Notes: generated from the letters alone by a model not told the origin. A stretch of 64,000 nucleotides of DNA from Pararge aegeria (GCF_905163445.1 NC_053187.1:9424001-9488000), one strand, 5' to 3'. Positions 13,301 through 24,690 are shown, numbered from the stretch's first letter. Made by a program: numbers and translations.

Positions 13301-16300
13301 CGTTTTTTTAGGATATAGCAGGCGTGGTGGCAATGCTGGGAACATATTCTACTGTAGAGCCATACATCGATGCTAAGTACGACATCCACATCCAAAAGAT
13401 TGGAACAAACTACAAAGCCTTTATGTAAGTAACAAACGCAAATCGTATATGTGATTGATAGAAAGAGTATCTTATTCCTACAATAGTAAAAGAAAATAAA
13501 GGTGTCATATTAAGTCAGTATTTTCCCTACTTACATTTTTTTAATGCTTGATTGCAAACTTACCTTGTTAAGCAGTCTAAGATAGCACCGATCGAATGTG
13601 TTAACGGTATGGCATTTATATTAAATCCATAACACTGATTCTACGCAGCATCGTACCGGAACAGTTGTCGGTTGGGAACTAGCAGTAGCGTGCATAGAGG
13701 GTATGTACAGGGTATGCAGATGATATAAAATATAGAAAATCTCCAGTGCAAGTTATAAAAAACTTTAGGATAGGCATTGTAAGAGATATACTCGTAAAAA
13801 GACTACCCTTAAGTATTTATAACTCGTACTGGACATTTTCTTCAGAAATGAAGAAAATGTCCAGTACGAGTGATCTTATCTGCATACCTTGTGCATGCCC
13901 TCTATGCACGCCGCTGGGAACTAGCTGCTGAAGCGTCCCAGCAGACCAGACCAATATAAATTTGCTCCTATAAATTGCTCCTGCAAGAGCTCTAACCCGC
14001 TTTCGCCCTTCTCTCGCTCTTAAAAGGAACCGTCGAGTTTTTTTTACTGAATTGTAGGTAGTACTGTTTTAAAATAAACACGTTGAATCTATGATATCTT
14101 CTTGTTTTGAATTAGATAAATATATTTTTAATTAATGGCAACTCATACAAACGTGTGGAAGGTAAAGGAACCTATTGTCATTATTAAATATTGGATAGAA
14201 GCAGGCTGTACCTACTTCAAATGATTCCATGATATACAAAAACATTAAAACTTAATTTGCTATACTCTGAGAAAAGCAGGAGAATGTGTACGATGTATTT
14301 TATAATTTCCGCAAATTTTTATAGTCTCAGTTTTATATATTCTCTCAAGAGACACTACATAGGAGAAAATCTGTTTGGTGCGGAGTAGGTACAGAGTTTT
14401 TTTTCTTAGGATAGGAAATGTTAAACCACAAAGGTAGAGTAACAGAGAAATAGATTATAAATAATTATAACTATTATATTTTGTACCTAAATATTTCCCA
14501 TGTGTTACACAAGTTCGTGTATACAAATGCTCGTAAATCAAATCGCCTGACAGAATTTAGCAATTTGTGTTGCAGTAAAATATAACTACATATTTCACGC
14601 AGGCGCTACACGCTACATAAATCTAATCCGATTTCCCCAAGTTTTTCCACTACTCCTTTATTAAAGATTTATGAATAAACGATTAATGAAATTCACGAAA
14701 CGGGTAAAAACCCATACTTTATGAATATTAATTTCTAGGCTATGTTGTTTTCGTTATTGTTATAAGTATATATAATTTTTGTGTTGTTCAATACGTATCG
14801 GGTGCCCTAAATAAAGTTATTTTGTACGTTAGGTTCACTCCAGTGAGTTAACGTGACCTGAAAAACACGTGCAAGATGATTATGTAAACTAGAACATATT
14901 TATTTTAAATTGTATTCTTCTTATTTTAAATAGCTACCCAAATTCAGTTTTACACAATTTTTAAATATGAATTAACATGAATACCGTTTTATAATATTTA
15001 AATTTATATTATGAAATAAAAGTTCAGATTTCATCGCAAGAAATGAAAAGTTTCACTTAACATTGCATTTTCACTATTCAGCTACTTGCAAGAGATTTTA
15101 AATTATCATTTCGAATTTGGGATTTTATAATATTTGAATTTTCTCTTGTCTCGTCTGGTGGGAAGGTTTAGCATTGGCTTGGAAGGGTAACCCTTCCAAT
15201 AAAGACGTGCCGCCAAGAGATTTAACGTTCTGGTACGATGCCTCGTTGAAACCGTATAGAGATATGGGTTTTATATAACTAATACTCCTATCAGGTTAGC
15301 CTGCTACTATTTTAAACTGGATCATCATCTGGTAAGATTGCAGTCATGGGCTTACTTGTACATGTTTTTTTTATTGTTTTAGGCGCAAATCTATATCCGG
15401 CAATTGGAAAACTAATCAAGGCTCCGCTATGCTTGAAGCTATTGGCATGAACGATAGATACAAGATGTGGATCGACGAGGTAAAAATGATTTTACTAAAC
15501 ATAAAAATAAAAAAAAATTGTATAGAAGAGTTAAGTAGGTACTGACAGTACTTCACTGTTCTATACAATTTTTTAATTTAAAAAATATACAATGGCTTCA
15601 AAAATTTAAAGTAACAGTAGAACTTCTTGTGGCAGAGCTAGTCCAGAGAAGTACTAAAATCATACTTATTTTTGATTCTAAGCAGTATTGCTTGATTCCG
15701 GTTTGAAGGCCGTGGGGTTGACGTGTTATTAGCGGCATATAAGGCTTAACACCTATTTCTCAGGTTGATGGACACAGCACTTTGTAGGGCATTTATATAC
15801 CCTGCGAAGTTGCTCTGTTTATAGGCGATGGTTTTCCACTTACTGATGCATCGTCTGCTTGGTCCATCAATTACAATTATTAGGTACCTGCTATAAAAAT
15901 AATAACAAAGTCAATTTAAATTGTGACAACCAATAACATCAGCTGTGTTTAAATTCGAGGTCCTACTAGAATATTTAAACGTATAAAAATGTAAGTTACT
16001 CCAAAATTTTTTATTATTATTCATTAGGTCAGCGAGATATTCGGTGGTCTGGAAGTATGCGCCCTGGAGCTGGTAGTGGGAAAAGACGGTCGTGAGCACA
16101 TCATCGAGCTCAATGATTCCGCCACCTCCTTTATGGGTGACTCGCAGGAAGAGGACCGACGTAATCTCGCAGAACTCGTCTTCCAACGCATGCAGGTATA
16201 GGCTTTTGTTGAAATTATTATTATTAAACTCTTTATTTGTATACCACAACATTAACATATATAAAATATAATAAAAACAGAAATATATCGAAAGAAGTAG

Positions 16301-18812
16301 TAATACAAAAGGCGGCCTTATCGCTTAATAGCGATCTCTGCCAGGCAACCTTAGAATGAGGAAAAAAAAGAAGAGGAGAATAGACTGCTGGTGGTACAAA
16401 TATTAAAATACATACATGCAATAACTACATGCTAATACATAAACTAGTGTACACAAATAGATCAAAAGTAAATAATATAATTAATAAGTAAATATAAAAA
16501 TAAACTAATATATATAATAACAACACTTACATATTTAAATACTTTAACATACAATAAATGAGTAAGTATATATACATGCTATTAATACTTAGTCGTTGAC
16601 AATATAATGGGCCTTAACTGCTCTTTTAAATATTGCCAGTGATTTGGATCGTCGTATGCTCATTGGAAGCCCATTCCAATAAACTAGAGAATTACACCTT
16701 AATCTATAATCCCGCAACCCCCGTTTTTAAGCTTCAATATTAGTTGTATACACGGTTTCTTTAATTCTGTGACTATATTGTGACAGAAGTTTGTGTGAGT
16801 AGGTATGACATCATTGTGGTCACTATCGCAGAAAATTAATTATTCGAAATAGTTTAGTTCTTTCTAATGTCCTCTTCCTCCTTTTCCACAAATTACACAA
16901 AGAAAGAGAGAGACAATGAAGAGAAATACTTCTTGCTTCCTTAACGGTACTGCTATCGTACTGCAACACATAGCTGAGAAGGTGTTCTATTGACAACAAC
17001 GACGCAACGTATGTTTTTATTATTTTTAAGGGAAAATATGAAAAAGAAGTGTGAAAGAAGACTTTATATTCTTTCTGATGTGCGAATAATTGTGCTCAAT
17101 ATAAATTATTATTCTTATAATTTAGAGATGATACCTTAAAACTGTAACAGAAATGGCTAATAAATAATGTGAAATTAATTTTAAATTACAGTCCGTCTGC
17201 CGACCCGGCTTAACAAAGACTACTTCCCGAAGCTCAGTTGCGGGTAGCGGTGCCGCTTCACCCGAAGAACGCTCTATTGCCTCAGGACCTCCCAGCGTAC
17301 CACCTCCCGTGCCGCTCGCCACCGCTGCCAGTATCGACCGCCCACTGCCGCCCATCCCTGCAGAACCATCGCAACCGCCACCACCACCATTAGCTCGCCG
17401 TGACTCGCAAGGTATATCAAAACTATATTTACCGATTGCTAACTCACCCAACAAACGTTTCTTTGTCGAAATAGTTGTCGGTCTATTGCCATGAGCTTAT
17501 ACAAAAACCCAAAAGAAAAAGCCAAACCTACCGCGTATTAAGGATATAAAAAAATATTTAGATACCTACGTCATTTAAATATTTTTTTATATCCTTAATA
17601 CGCTCTCCAAGCAGGTTTTCCTCCTCAGCAGATGTAGTAGACCTTACAACACACAATATTGTCTTTCTCTTCTACTTGAGCCTCGAACTATCCCAAGATG
17701 CGTAGGGTTGGCACAACACACCTCCTTCAAAGGACATGGCCTTGAATTATATGGAATTCGGGCAGACTTCCATATAATACATTATGGCCAGACTTGAAAT
17801 CTATCTAAAATTTTGGCCATGTCCAAGACAAACTAGTTGTTTTAGTTTTTGCATTATTTTACGACGATAAATTACATCAGAACGTTCCTTGTATAGGTAT
17901 CTTCTGTCTTAATTAATTTGACCATGGACAGCGAAGGACAACAAGCATTCATACATTCATATTGTAAACTACATAAAATATTTCCTCTGGCTTCTTTTTA
18001 TCTCATGAAAATTAAGCATTATTTGCTATACTCCGCGAAAAGCAGGAGAATCTGTAATCTGTATAGTGTAATTCATAATTTCTTCAATCCTTATACTCCA
18101 CACCAAACAGATCTTCGGCAATGTACGGAGCGGAACGTGCGTAGAGGGTAAAATTAGCTTAATTTTCATAATATATCATGGATTTCCGCGAAGTAACTCC
18201 TGCTTCTATCCAAAATTATTTTTATCTGAAAAATCCATAGTGAATTGGAAATGTGTTTATCTATTTTTTTTTTGTTTTATTGTTTGATACCTATTTTGGC
18301 TTAACCATTGCACCGTTATTGATAAAATTTGGAACTTAAATAACTGATAATCTGGAGATGAGCATTTTCCATCATATCATTCTGGAGATGGTACTATGTT
18401 CATCTCCAGAATCCTGTATAGTTACTAAGATATTCTTGCATGCATTTGCAAAAATGCATTTTTAAAGAACCGAAACACTAAGTCGTGACTAAGTCGTGAT
18501 CATCAGTTAGTTCATAATTCTATTCAGCGTTACATCTATTTTCACATTTTCTGCGGCGTAGATATAGAGTTCCATTATTTATTTTGTTTTTTGCTTTTGC
18601 CAGCAGCATCACAATCATCGACCGTATCTTCGGCATCGGTCGCGCCTAGTACTGCTAGCAGCTCTGCAACCCCCGCGGTGCCATCCGCAGCCAGCACTGC
18701 TCGCAGCGGCTTCGCCCGTCAAGGCTCGCTCAGCGCAACTCTTACAGAAGACGCAGAAGACACTATGAAGAACCTCCGTAAAACCTTCGCTGGGATCTTT
18801 GGAGACATGTAA
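10314..18812 (+). CDS. Syn: Synapsin, C-terminal six coding exons (partial gene)
   Basis: Synapsin is a neuronal phosphoprotein on synaptic vesicles that tethers the reserve pool; its core is an ATP-grasp fold. Coding exons read 10314-10406, 13312-13424, 15383-15479, 16028-16195, 17192-17411 and 18604-18812 (TAA). All are GT-AG with matching phases and give 299 residues. Exons 1-4 encode the second half of the central C domain: the motifs KIGHAHSG, DAKYDIHIQKIG, SGNWKTNQGSAML and the E-I-F-G-G strand are all recognisable. Exon 5 is a Pro/Ser-rich linker ending in a protein-kinase-A-type RRDS motif. Exon 6 ends with MKNLRKTFAGIFGDM, matching the conserved carboxy-terminal domain E of animal synapsins. 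The N-terminal half lies upstream of the window, so 1-10313 is probably intron. In Drosophila, Timp is nested inside Synapsin; no TIMP-like exon was found here. The identification is very secure. Confidence 0.96.
10940..11270 (+). pseudogene. Degenerate RTE-type LINE reverse transcriptase C-terminus
   Basis: Translation gives I-R-N-E-S-K-I-K-G, E-K-M-R-S-N-N-L-T-W-D-G-H-V-V, then in shifted frames K-A-D-M-D-G-L-C-E-R-R and finally DNA reading ADPT (GCCGACCCCACATAA). This is the typical end of RTE-like ORF2 (VIEKMR..RW.GHV..GRP..RW.D..K.D..ADPT). It is interrupted by stops and frameshifts. Confidence 0.6.
11641..11670. repeat. Perfect 30-bp palindrome
   Basis: AGGTCAGTAACTGAT is followed without spacer by its reverse complement. 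Confidence 0.95.
12045..12310 (+). repeat. Dispersed repeat family E, copy 1
   Basis: It is similar to 48880-49135: both have TCTCCxA-type GAGAGxAGGCCTATxxxCATCA blocks, an ATCACCACG motif, then ACGxCATCCACGGGAAGAG-type sequence. Both copies are in plus orientation. Probably the 3' end of a retroelement. Confidence 0.5.
13550..13935 (-). mobile_element. SINE family B fragment carrying a MITE
   Basis: CAGTCTAAGATAGC, CATCGTACCGGAAC and the downstream CCCAGCAGACCAGACCA belong to a minus-strand copy of the SINE seen whole at 40552-40892. It is split by the inverted-repeat element at 13684-13914. Confidence 0.6.
13684..13914. mobile_element. Foldback MITE with 34-bp terminal inverted repeats
   Basis: Termini 13688-13721 and 13878-13911 (GCGTGCATAGAGGGTATG and complement) pair with about three mismatches. 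The element is flanked by 11-bp direct repeats TGGGAACTAGC (13673-13683 and 13915-13925). In its centre is a perfect 23-bp inverted repeat with a 4-base loop (13822-13844 and 13849-13871). No coding capacity. Confidence 0.8.
14170..14395. repeat. MITE-like repeat G (copy 1)
   Basis: Contains TTGGATAGAAGCAGGCTG, TTAATTTGCTATACTCTGAG, AAAGCAGGAGAATGTG and ATCTGTTTGGTG. These blocks recur at 17985-18235, 32905-32995 and, reversed, at 47965-48130. Confidence 0.65.
15115..15365 (+). mobile_element. SINE family B copy abutting a Synapsin splice acceptor
   Basis: It matches 40552-40892 without the tRNA-like head (TCTCGTCTGGTGGGAAGG, ATTTAACGTTCTGGTACGATG, CAGGTTAGCCTGCTACTAT, ATTGCAGTCATGGGCTTAC). 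It ends 17 bases before the acceptor of the Synapsin exon at 15383. Confidence 0.75.
15512..15573. repeat. Inverted repeat around an AT-rich stem
   Basis: AAAAAATTGTATAGAA and TTCTATACAATTTTTT form perfect arms around a roughly 30-base loop. Confidence 0.75.
15690..15870 (+). repeat. Dispersed repeat family D, plus copy
   Basis: The ordered motifs TTCCGGTTTGAAGG, GGCTTAACACCTA, GGTTGATGGACACAGC and GGCGATGGTTTTCCACTTAC are shared with the minus-strand copies at 24691-25110 and 26540-26850. Confidence 0.7.
16213..16760 (-). pseudogene. CR1-type LINE fragment: ORF2 C-terminus plus 3' end
   Basis: On the minus strand the frame reads RDYRLRCNSLVYWNGLPMSI, then S-K-S-L-A-I-F-K-R-A-V-K-A-H-Y and a stop at 16591-16589. 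This is the conserved tail of CR1/jockey-like reverse transcriptase ORFs (YWN.LP..IR...S...FKR.LK). It is followed by a 3' end (GGTTGCCTGGCAGAGATCGC and GCGATAAGGCCGCC) that recurs as element F. It lies in the Synapsin intron after 16195. Confidence 0.7.
17533..17603. repeat. Perfect 28-bp inverted repeat, 15-base loop
   Basis: Arms 17533-17560 and 17576-17603 are exact reverse complements (GCGTATTAAGGATAT at the outer end). It lies in the last Synapsin intron about 120 bases after the donor. Confidence 0.95.
17985..18235. repeat. MITE-like repeat G (copy 2)
   Basis: It shares TTTGCTATACTCCGCGAAAA, GCAGGAGAATCTGT, CCACACCAAACAGATCTTCG and GTAACTCCTGCTTCTATCCA with the copies at 14170 and 47965. 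The two ends are partly complementary, as in a foldback element. Confidence 0.65.
18601..18606 (+). other. Syn: Tandem NAGNAG splice acceptor of the last Synapsin exon
   Basis: The acceptor of the final coding exon reads CAGCAG, so splicing at either AG keeps the frame and adds or drops one alanine codon. The preceding exon ends in phase 1 with a single G, and both choices complete a GCA codon. Use of both sites is inferred. Confidence 0.6.
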
Positions 18813-21800
18813 CACGATCCAAACATAGAGAACCGACTTCCTTAACACCTTATAAGCCCCGATCCTTACGATGTTCGAAGTGCCGTAACTAGTTAGTCAG
18901 ATGAAGTTGTTCTTACATTTATTGCATCTTCAGACGTTGCCTACTGAATACTATATGCTTGTAATAAAAAGTTTAAATATAATCAAAAATGAAGTCACGA
19001 TAAATAGAGATTCTCTTAAATAATTAGAGAAAACTTTGATTTTCTTCCGATAAGACTCTACTCGAAGTAATAACGTAATGTTTGAAACTATTGCTTGAAG
19101 TTATCTGACTTATAAAGTGCCCATTGGGTATTATATATAGGTGTCCTGAAAGTATGTTCACAGAATGCAATTTGAATGTTACGTACCTTAACATTTAATA
19201 CATTATAGGTACGACAGGCAATTTTGAACATCGTATTAGATATGGTCTCATCGTTATTCTTAACTTAATTGTTATAAAGAACTCGTACTTCTACGCTAAG
19301 TTTGGCTATAAATAAACGAGAAATATATTTGCGTACTGTGACTTTGGAGAATGATATAAAAATACAAAAAGTTAAATCTTGATGGGAATATCCGTAAATG
19401 CTTAACAGCAACATATTGACACTGTTATAACCAAAAGAAGGTAGAGAAACAAGGTTGATGCCTTATTTTTTAATAAAATATGAAATTATAGCCAAAACAT
19501 AAAATAATCAATGAAGTTTTTATAATAACATACCAATGATATTTAACTCAGGTGCGATAGAAAATCAAGTAGTGTTCAAAATTTCCATCACATCAAAAAA
19601 TTATTTATCGCTAGTTATTTACGGATAGATCATTAATAGTGTATCTTGTTTTTTTTTTACAACCGCATGACCATCAAAAAAGAAACAGTTTTGGCGTTAA
19701 ATAGTATCTATAGAATTACACAAAAGAGAAAAAGCAGAATGTGTAAGCCTAGTCTTAATGTAATATAACGATAGATTTTTTACAATAAGTTTAATAAAGT
19801 ACGAATCAACTGAGCTACATTGTGATCGAATCTGATAAAAGCGAGGCGCATATTACTTATGCGTCTTGTCTAACATTAGAAGTAGAGAAGCCTTCCACTG
19901 TAGTAAACTTCTTTCTAATTTTACCCACGGCGGTATGAAAACGATAGGTGCGTTTGGGGTAAGAGATTGTGTACGTGATTGTTTGTGAGTGTGTCTGTCT
20001 GATATTTTCTTCAAATGTAGTTGCAAGTTTTGGACGTGGTTTTATACTTTACATTGGTAATTCTTAAGAGCAGATTGTTAGATCGGTTATGTCGATGCTA
20101 TAGTCGTGGGGAATTGCACTTGTATCTTTCTACATTGCAGCTGATAATTTTGTTTAGCAAGCTTTTGTGGCTTCACTTTGTAGGAGCTCATATGGCTCCT
20201 TATTCATGAATGGGTAGAATTTATTACAAATCTGGCTCTACAGGAATTTAAATCTTATTTATCTGCAAACACGTTTCAATAATATCAGTATTTGTATTGA
20301 AAAAAACTATTCTATTTCTCTATTGTTATAATAATATGCAGCAAATAAATCTTAAATAACTTCTTAGTAACACAAAAATATCCACAATTACTTCCAATGA
20401 ATATTATTATGGCTTTTCTGTTGATCTTGATGAGATCTTAAAAAACTGCGATACACTATCCAAAATTTATTTTATCTAAACTCACTCAAAAGTCTTATTC
20501 TGCGTCTGAGTTAGAATCTTGTTCCCGCTGATTCTCCAAATTACTCTCGCGATAATTTGAGTTCGTTAAGAATATTATAGACAAGTGATGTTATTGTAGT
20601 AATTCTTGTCAGCTTCGAGAAGCTTAATCGCAAGTAAAAGGAGATTTTATATATTCCACTTTACGAGGAATGTGAGTAAACCTAAAACGATATAGATTCC
20701 TTGTGTGGTTGTTAGTAACTGGGGCGTAAGCAATGCTATTTAAGACAATATTGTTGAATGCAAAAATATTCCACATTTTATATATCTTATTACTAGTTAT
20801 ATCTCGTAGTTATAAGATTAGTATTGTTGTATTTGTGTGATGCTCACACAATGTTTTTAATCTAGTGATGCTTAATCATTTTAGTAACGTTGATGCATTG
20901 TTTTATCAATAACTTTAGTGAAAATTAGATATAATTTTGCAACTTAGTTACCTATTCATTGTTTGGCCCTTATTGCCTTATGAAAGTTATTATTATATTT
21001 ATTTATTTAGTAGGGAATATCATACTTGCAAATCTTTGTTAATTCATATCAAGATCGCATTTTCGTTTTTAAATTATTGCAAGTACTTACCTAATATAGC
21101 GCTTTTTCTACGTCTTGTTCACTGTCCTCAAAAAATAGACTTCGTGATATAAGTATATTTATAAACCTTTTGATCAAAATGGTATACACTTAAATAAGAA
21201 ATTAGTAGTGCAATTTTATTAAATGTTGTTTTAACGCAATGATGTGCATAATGCAATAAAAAAATTCCATGTTTTATTTAATTTTTCTTACATTTATCAC
21301 TTGTTACTGTATAACTTACAACGAAAAACAAAAAAAATATATTATGCCATGCCTGAGTACCAAAATACTAAAAATATTTTATACTTAACTCTATCATTAT
21401 TACTAACGCAAGCAAATCTAAATCTAACTAATAGGTGTCTTGCACTACTGAGGCCTTGGCATTGTAACGTACATCCTAAACTAAATATTCTTAGATTATA
21501 TTTATACATGCACATGGTAGCAAATTTTTGACACGATACCTTTAGCTAATAATAATAAGTGTCTACGAAATGCGTTAGATGACTATTGACAAAAATATAT
21601 ACCTACCAACGTAATACCTATAGCGTGGTACCTACGTTAAAATATGATTGTAATGTCGTTGAGTTTTGTAATAAGTCAATAATATTAATTTATATATTAG
21701 ACTGTTCTGCGTTTAATAATAGTAAGATAATTAATATAAACACTGAATATAATGCTGTTGTTGTTGTTGCTAAACAAGTTATACATTGTGTACCTACTCA

Positions 21801-23421
21801 TATGGAAAATGATTAAGATCTGTTCCGATAAAATTAAAATATACAAAGTAAAGCTCGAAATATTATAATTTTGTCGCAGCAGTCTTCAGTTAGTATAAAG
21901 AGGCATGGTTTGTCACAGTTATATGTTTATTATAGATGTGTTACATTTGATGGGTGAGAAAAGATTTGGTGTGCATGAATAGGTACACCAAATTAGACGT
22001 CAGGTAATAAACGTCTAAGCTAGTTAGTAAATACATGATTAAATAGATCTGTTATCACCAAGTCTAATGAAGTAGTATTTTAGTATGTATTATGATTATT
22101 CATAATAATTTGCATTAACGTACCTACTAAAGATAATAAAATAGTAATGGAAAATTTAGTTCGTTTACTGAATATAGTTATTTGGAAATTGGCTTAAGTC
22201 CTACCCCTAGCTCTAGAATAATGAATGGCTTGAAATACGATCTATGACAAAAAAAAAGTGCTACAGCATAGGTATACAACGAGTGCCGCAAAGAATATCA
22301 CGGAGGCCATAAATTTAATGATGATTAATGATTTTAATAAAATAATCAATCTAATTTATGGTGGTTAGTCAAAAGGATTGAAGTCCGAAGAAAATGGGGT
22401 TCGTCAAATATTGTTTTGAATTCTGAAAGCTGTTCATTGGTCTGGAATCCCAAACACCGTAGTCCAAGAAACTATTAAAGGATGACATTTTTCAATGAAG
22501 CGCGTTGTAATAGGCTACGTGCTGTCGAGGCTGGTGATTCTTTATCTATCTATATAAAATGTTTGATTGTTTCTAACTGTTATTGTGTTTAAAGTACATA
22601 TGGGAATATAGCAATAATTTATAAGTCTGTTAATTATTTGACAAATAACACGTGGCATCCATGCCTATACGAAAGTAATAATGTAATGGAATTTGTATGC
22701 ATGTTAATCTAATAATAAATATATAATATTAAAATAAATACCTCTTTTGGTAAGTCAGTAATCATGAGTGTTTCAATATTTTTACCACCCTCATTCTTCA
22801 AAGGAAACATGAATATATTTTTTCTACAAAGACTTTTGTCCTGACTTGCTTTCCTCAACATGAATAATAATTTTACTAACAATTGACGCTAATCAGTAAA
22901 CCTTAGAAATATACCTAGGACACTTCACTATTTCTCAAATCATTTTTCAAATCTCAAGTTCGCAAAATTGGTGTTCTTTATCCTTAACCGCGGGTGGAAA
23001 ACAGCGCATTACTTTACAGTAAAGTAATTCAAAAAGTAAAGGCAGAACAGCCTCATATCTCATACTTAACTATTTTTTAATGTGTCCTCTTCCCTTTATT
23101 AATCTGCTAAGAAAATCTTTATTATTTTATTTATTATTGCTGAATATGTACGTAAATAATAAAGTCAGTTAAATCAATATTTTCTATTAAACTTAAAAAA
23201 TAAATTCTTATATCGACGACTTTAGACGAAGAAAAGGGTGTAACACTTCGTATAAGAAAAATTTACTTATCAATGCAGTCACGAGCAACTGCTATAAATA
23301 AATGTAGCAAATAAAATAAAACATAAATCAAAATTAAAATATTTAATTATTAAAATCTTCAAAAAGTTACATTACTACATCAGAAAAACCAAGGTAAAAA
23401 GACGATGACGGCGATTTGAAT
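18813..23421. other. AT-rich, gene-poor stretch after Synapsin
   Basis: About 4.6 kb with no convincing exon on either strand. Open frames here are short and of AT-rich composition. Unlike the introns, it holds few recognisable SINE copies, so the first part may be a long Synapsin 3' UTR. A region near 22.2-22.7 kb looks like a diverged repeat that I cannot assign. Confidence 0.5.
18963..18968 (+). terminator. Candidate Synapsin poly(A) signal
   Basis: AATAAA lies about 150 bases after the Synapsin stop codon. Other AATAAA matches occur further on in this AT-rich stretch, and insect synapsin 3' UTRs can be long, so this may be only a proximal site. Confidence 0.35.
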
Positions 23422-23546
23422 TCAGTGGTAACCAACAGGGTCCATGCCAGTGTTGAGGCTGTAGTTGCGGTACATGCCAGCAGCGCTGAGGTGGTTTGTG
23501 AACTTTTGCCCCGCGGGGAAGAACACGGATGGTACCGAGTAGTAAC
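23422..23546 (-). CDS. Second, distal copy of the PIERCE1-like terminal exon
   Basis: This exon encodes GYYSVPSVFFPAGQKF and then GMYRNYSLNTGMDPVGYH before TGA. It is a clear paralogue of the terminal exon at 27708-27832. Both are exactly 125 nt, both follow an AG acceptor in the same phase, and by eye about 23 of 41 residues match, including the whole GMYRNYSLNT block, while many of the differences are conservative. No second copies of the two upstream exons were found between 23.6 and 27.7 kb. It is therefore best read as an alternative last exon of the same gene, or the surviving end of a tandem paralogue. Candidate poly(A) signals (TTTATT on this strand's complement) lie near 23118-23135. 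Expression is unproven. Confidence 0.75.
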
Positions 23547-24018
23547 CTGAACAATTTTTGTATGTTAGTATAGCACAGAGAACATTTTTAGAAGGTGTTA
23601 AAGCATTCATTTCATGTTCAAGTTATCTAGCAGGTGCTAGATTATCTCTTCAACATATTTTCAAAACAGCCGCACCGCAACCTAAATAACTCTAAAATAT
23701 AAAGATGTAGAAGTGTAACTGCCTAATACTGTGACGTCACGTTTCGATACTCGCAAACGACTCTACAATTGGAAGCGTACACCAGTAGCTCTACAAACTA
23801 AATGTTTGGTTTGGTTACCTTCCCTGGTTGGTTACGCAACTAATTTGGTGGCGCCAGCCGGAATCATTCGCTGGTGCCGCAACCACCAATATAGAGGTTA
23901 GAGCTATTTGGCATCTCTGTGACTCTACCACCTGAGGCTTCCTCTGCAATGTTGATGTGAGGCAATTGTTATCACTGTAATGGTCGTTTGTATTAACAAT
24001 GTCTTATGACAATCTTTG

Positions 24019-24502
24019 TAATTTACTAAAATTAGAATGATTATTATCAGTTTTAAGCAGCGACTTTCTGAGTCAAAGACTGTGTGTTCGATTCTCACAA
24101 CTGGAAAATGTTTGTGTGATGCACATGAATGTTTTCAGTGTCTAGGTGTTTATCTGTTTATTATAAGTATTTATGTATTCATAAAAATATTCAAAGTCAT
24201 CTTAGTACCTACGACAAGCGTAGCTTGTGTTATAGGTACTAAGATGACTGATGAATATTTTTATGAATAATATAGGTACATACATTGAATGAATGAATGA
24301 ATGAATGAATACACTTTTATTGTACACCAAAGAAAAAAAAAGTAGTTACAAAGATATAAATACATATCAAGATAGTACAATTTTGTGGCCTTATCGCTAC
24401 ATAGCAATTTCTTCCAGGCAACCAATGGCGTAAAAGGAAAAAACATAGAAAAGAGGTAGGTGGTGCAATAAATAAGATTTAAAATTATACAAATATATAA
24501 AT

Positions 24503-24540
<38 letters not shown>

Positions 24541-24683
24541 CATAACATACATTCTTATAATTTACAGATAAACACCTAGACACTGAAAATCAGTCATTTT
24601 CCAGTTGTGGGAATCGAACACACAGTCATTGACTAAGAAAGTCGCTGCTGAAAACTGATTATCAGTCTAATTTTAGTAAATTA
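24019..24683. repeat. Inverted pair of SINE-A copies including flanking DNA
   Basis: The left arm (24019-24212) is a plus-strand SINE-A copy with flank TAATTTACTAAAATTAG. The right arm (24233-24683) is its reverse complement, including the same flank, around a 20-base loop. The right arm is split by an element-F insertion near 24276-24550. The matching flanks show this is one inverted duplication, not two insertions. Confidence 0.85.
24281..24550 (-). mobile_element. Element-F LINE tail with (GAAT)n and (AT)n
   Basis: A minus-strand LINE 3' end with tandem GAAT tail, TACACTTTTATTGTACACCA, GGCCTTATCGCTACATAGC and a 32-base AT run near 24504-24535. It sits inside the right arm of the SINE inverted duplication. 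Confidence 0.75.
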
Positions 24684-24690
24684 TTGTGTT

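Noticed and set aside
17122..17454. 110-codon glycine-rich minus-strand frame
   Set aside because: Antisense of the Pro-rich Synapsin linker exon; the glycine richness is the complement of proline codons.
24261..24548. 95-codon minus frame with a (IY)n run
   Set aside because: It translates the AT microsatellite and LINE tail.
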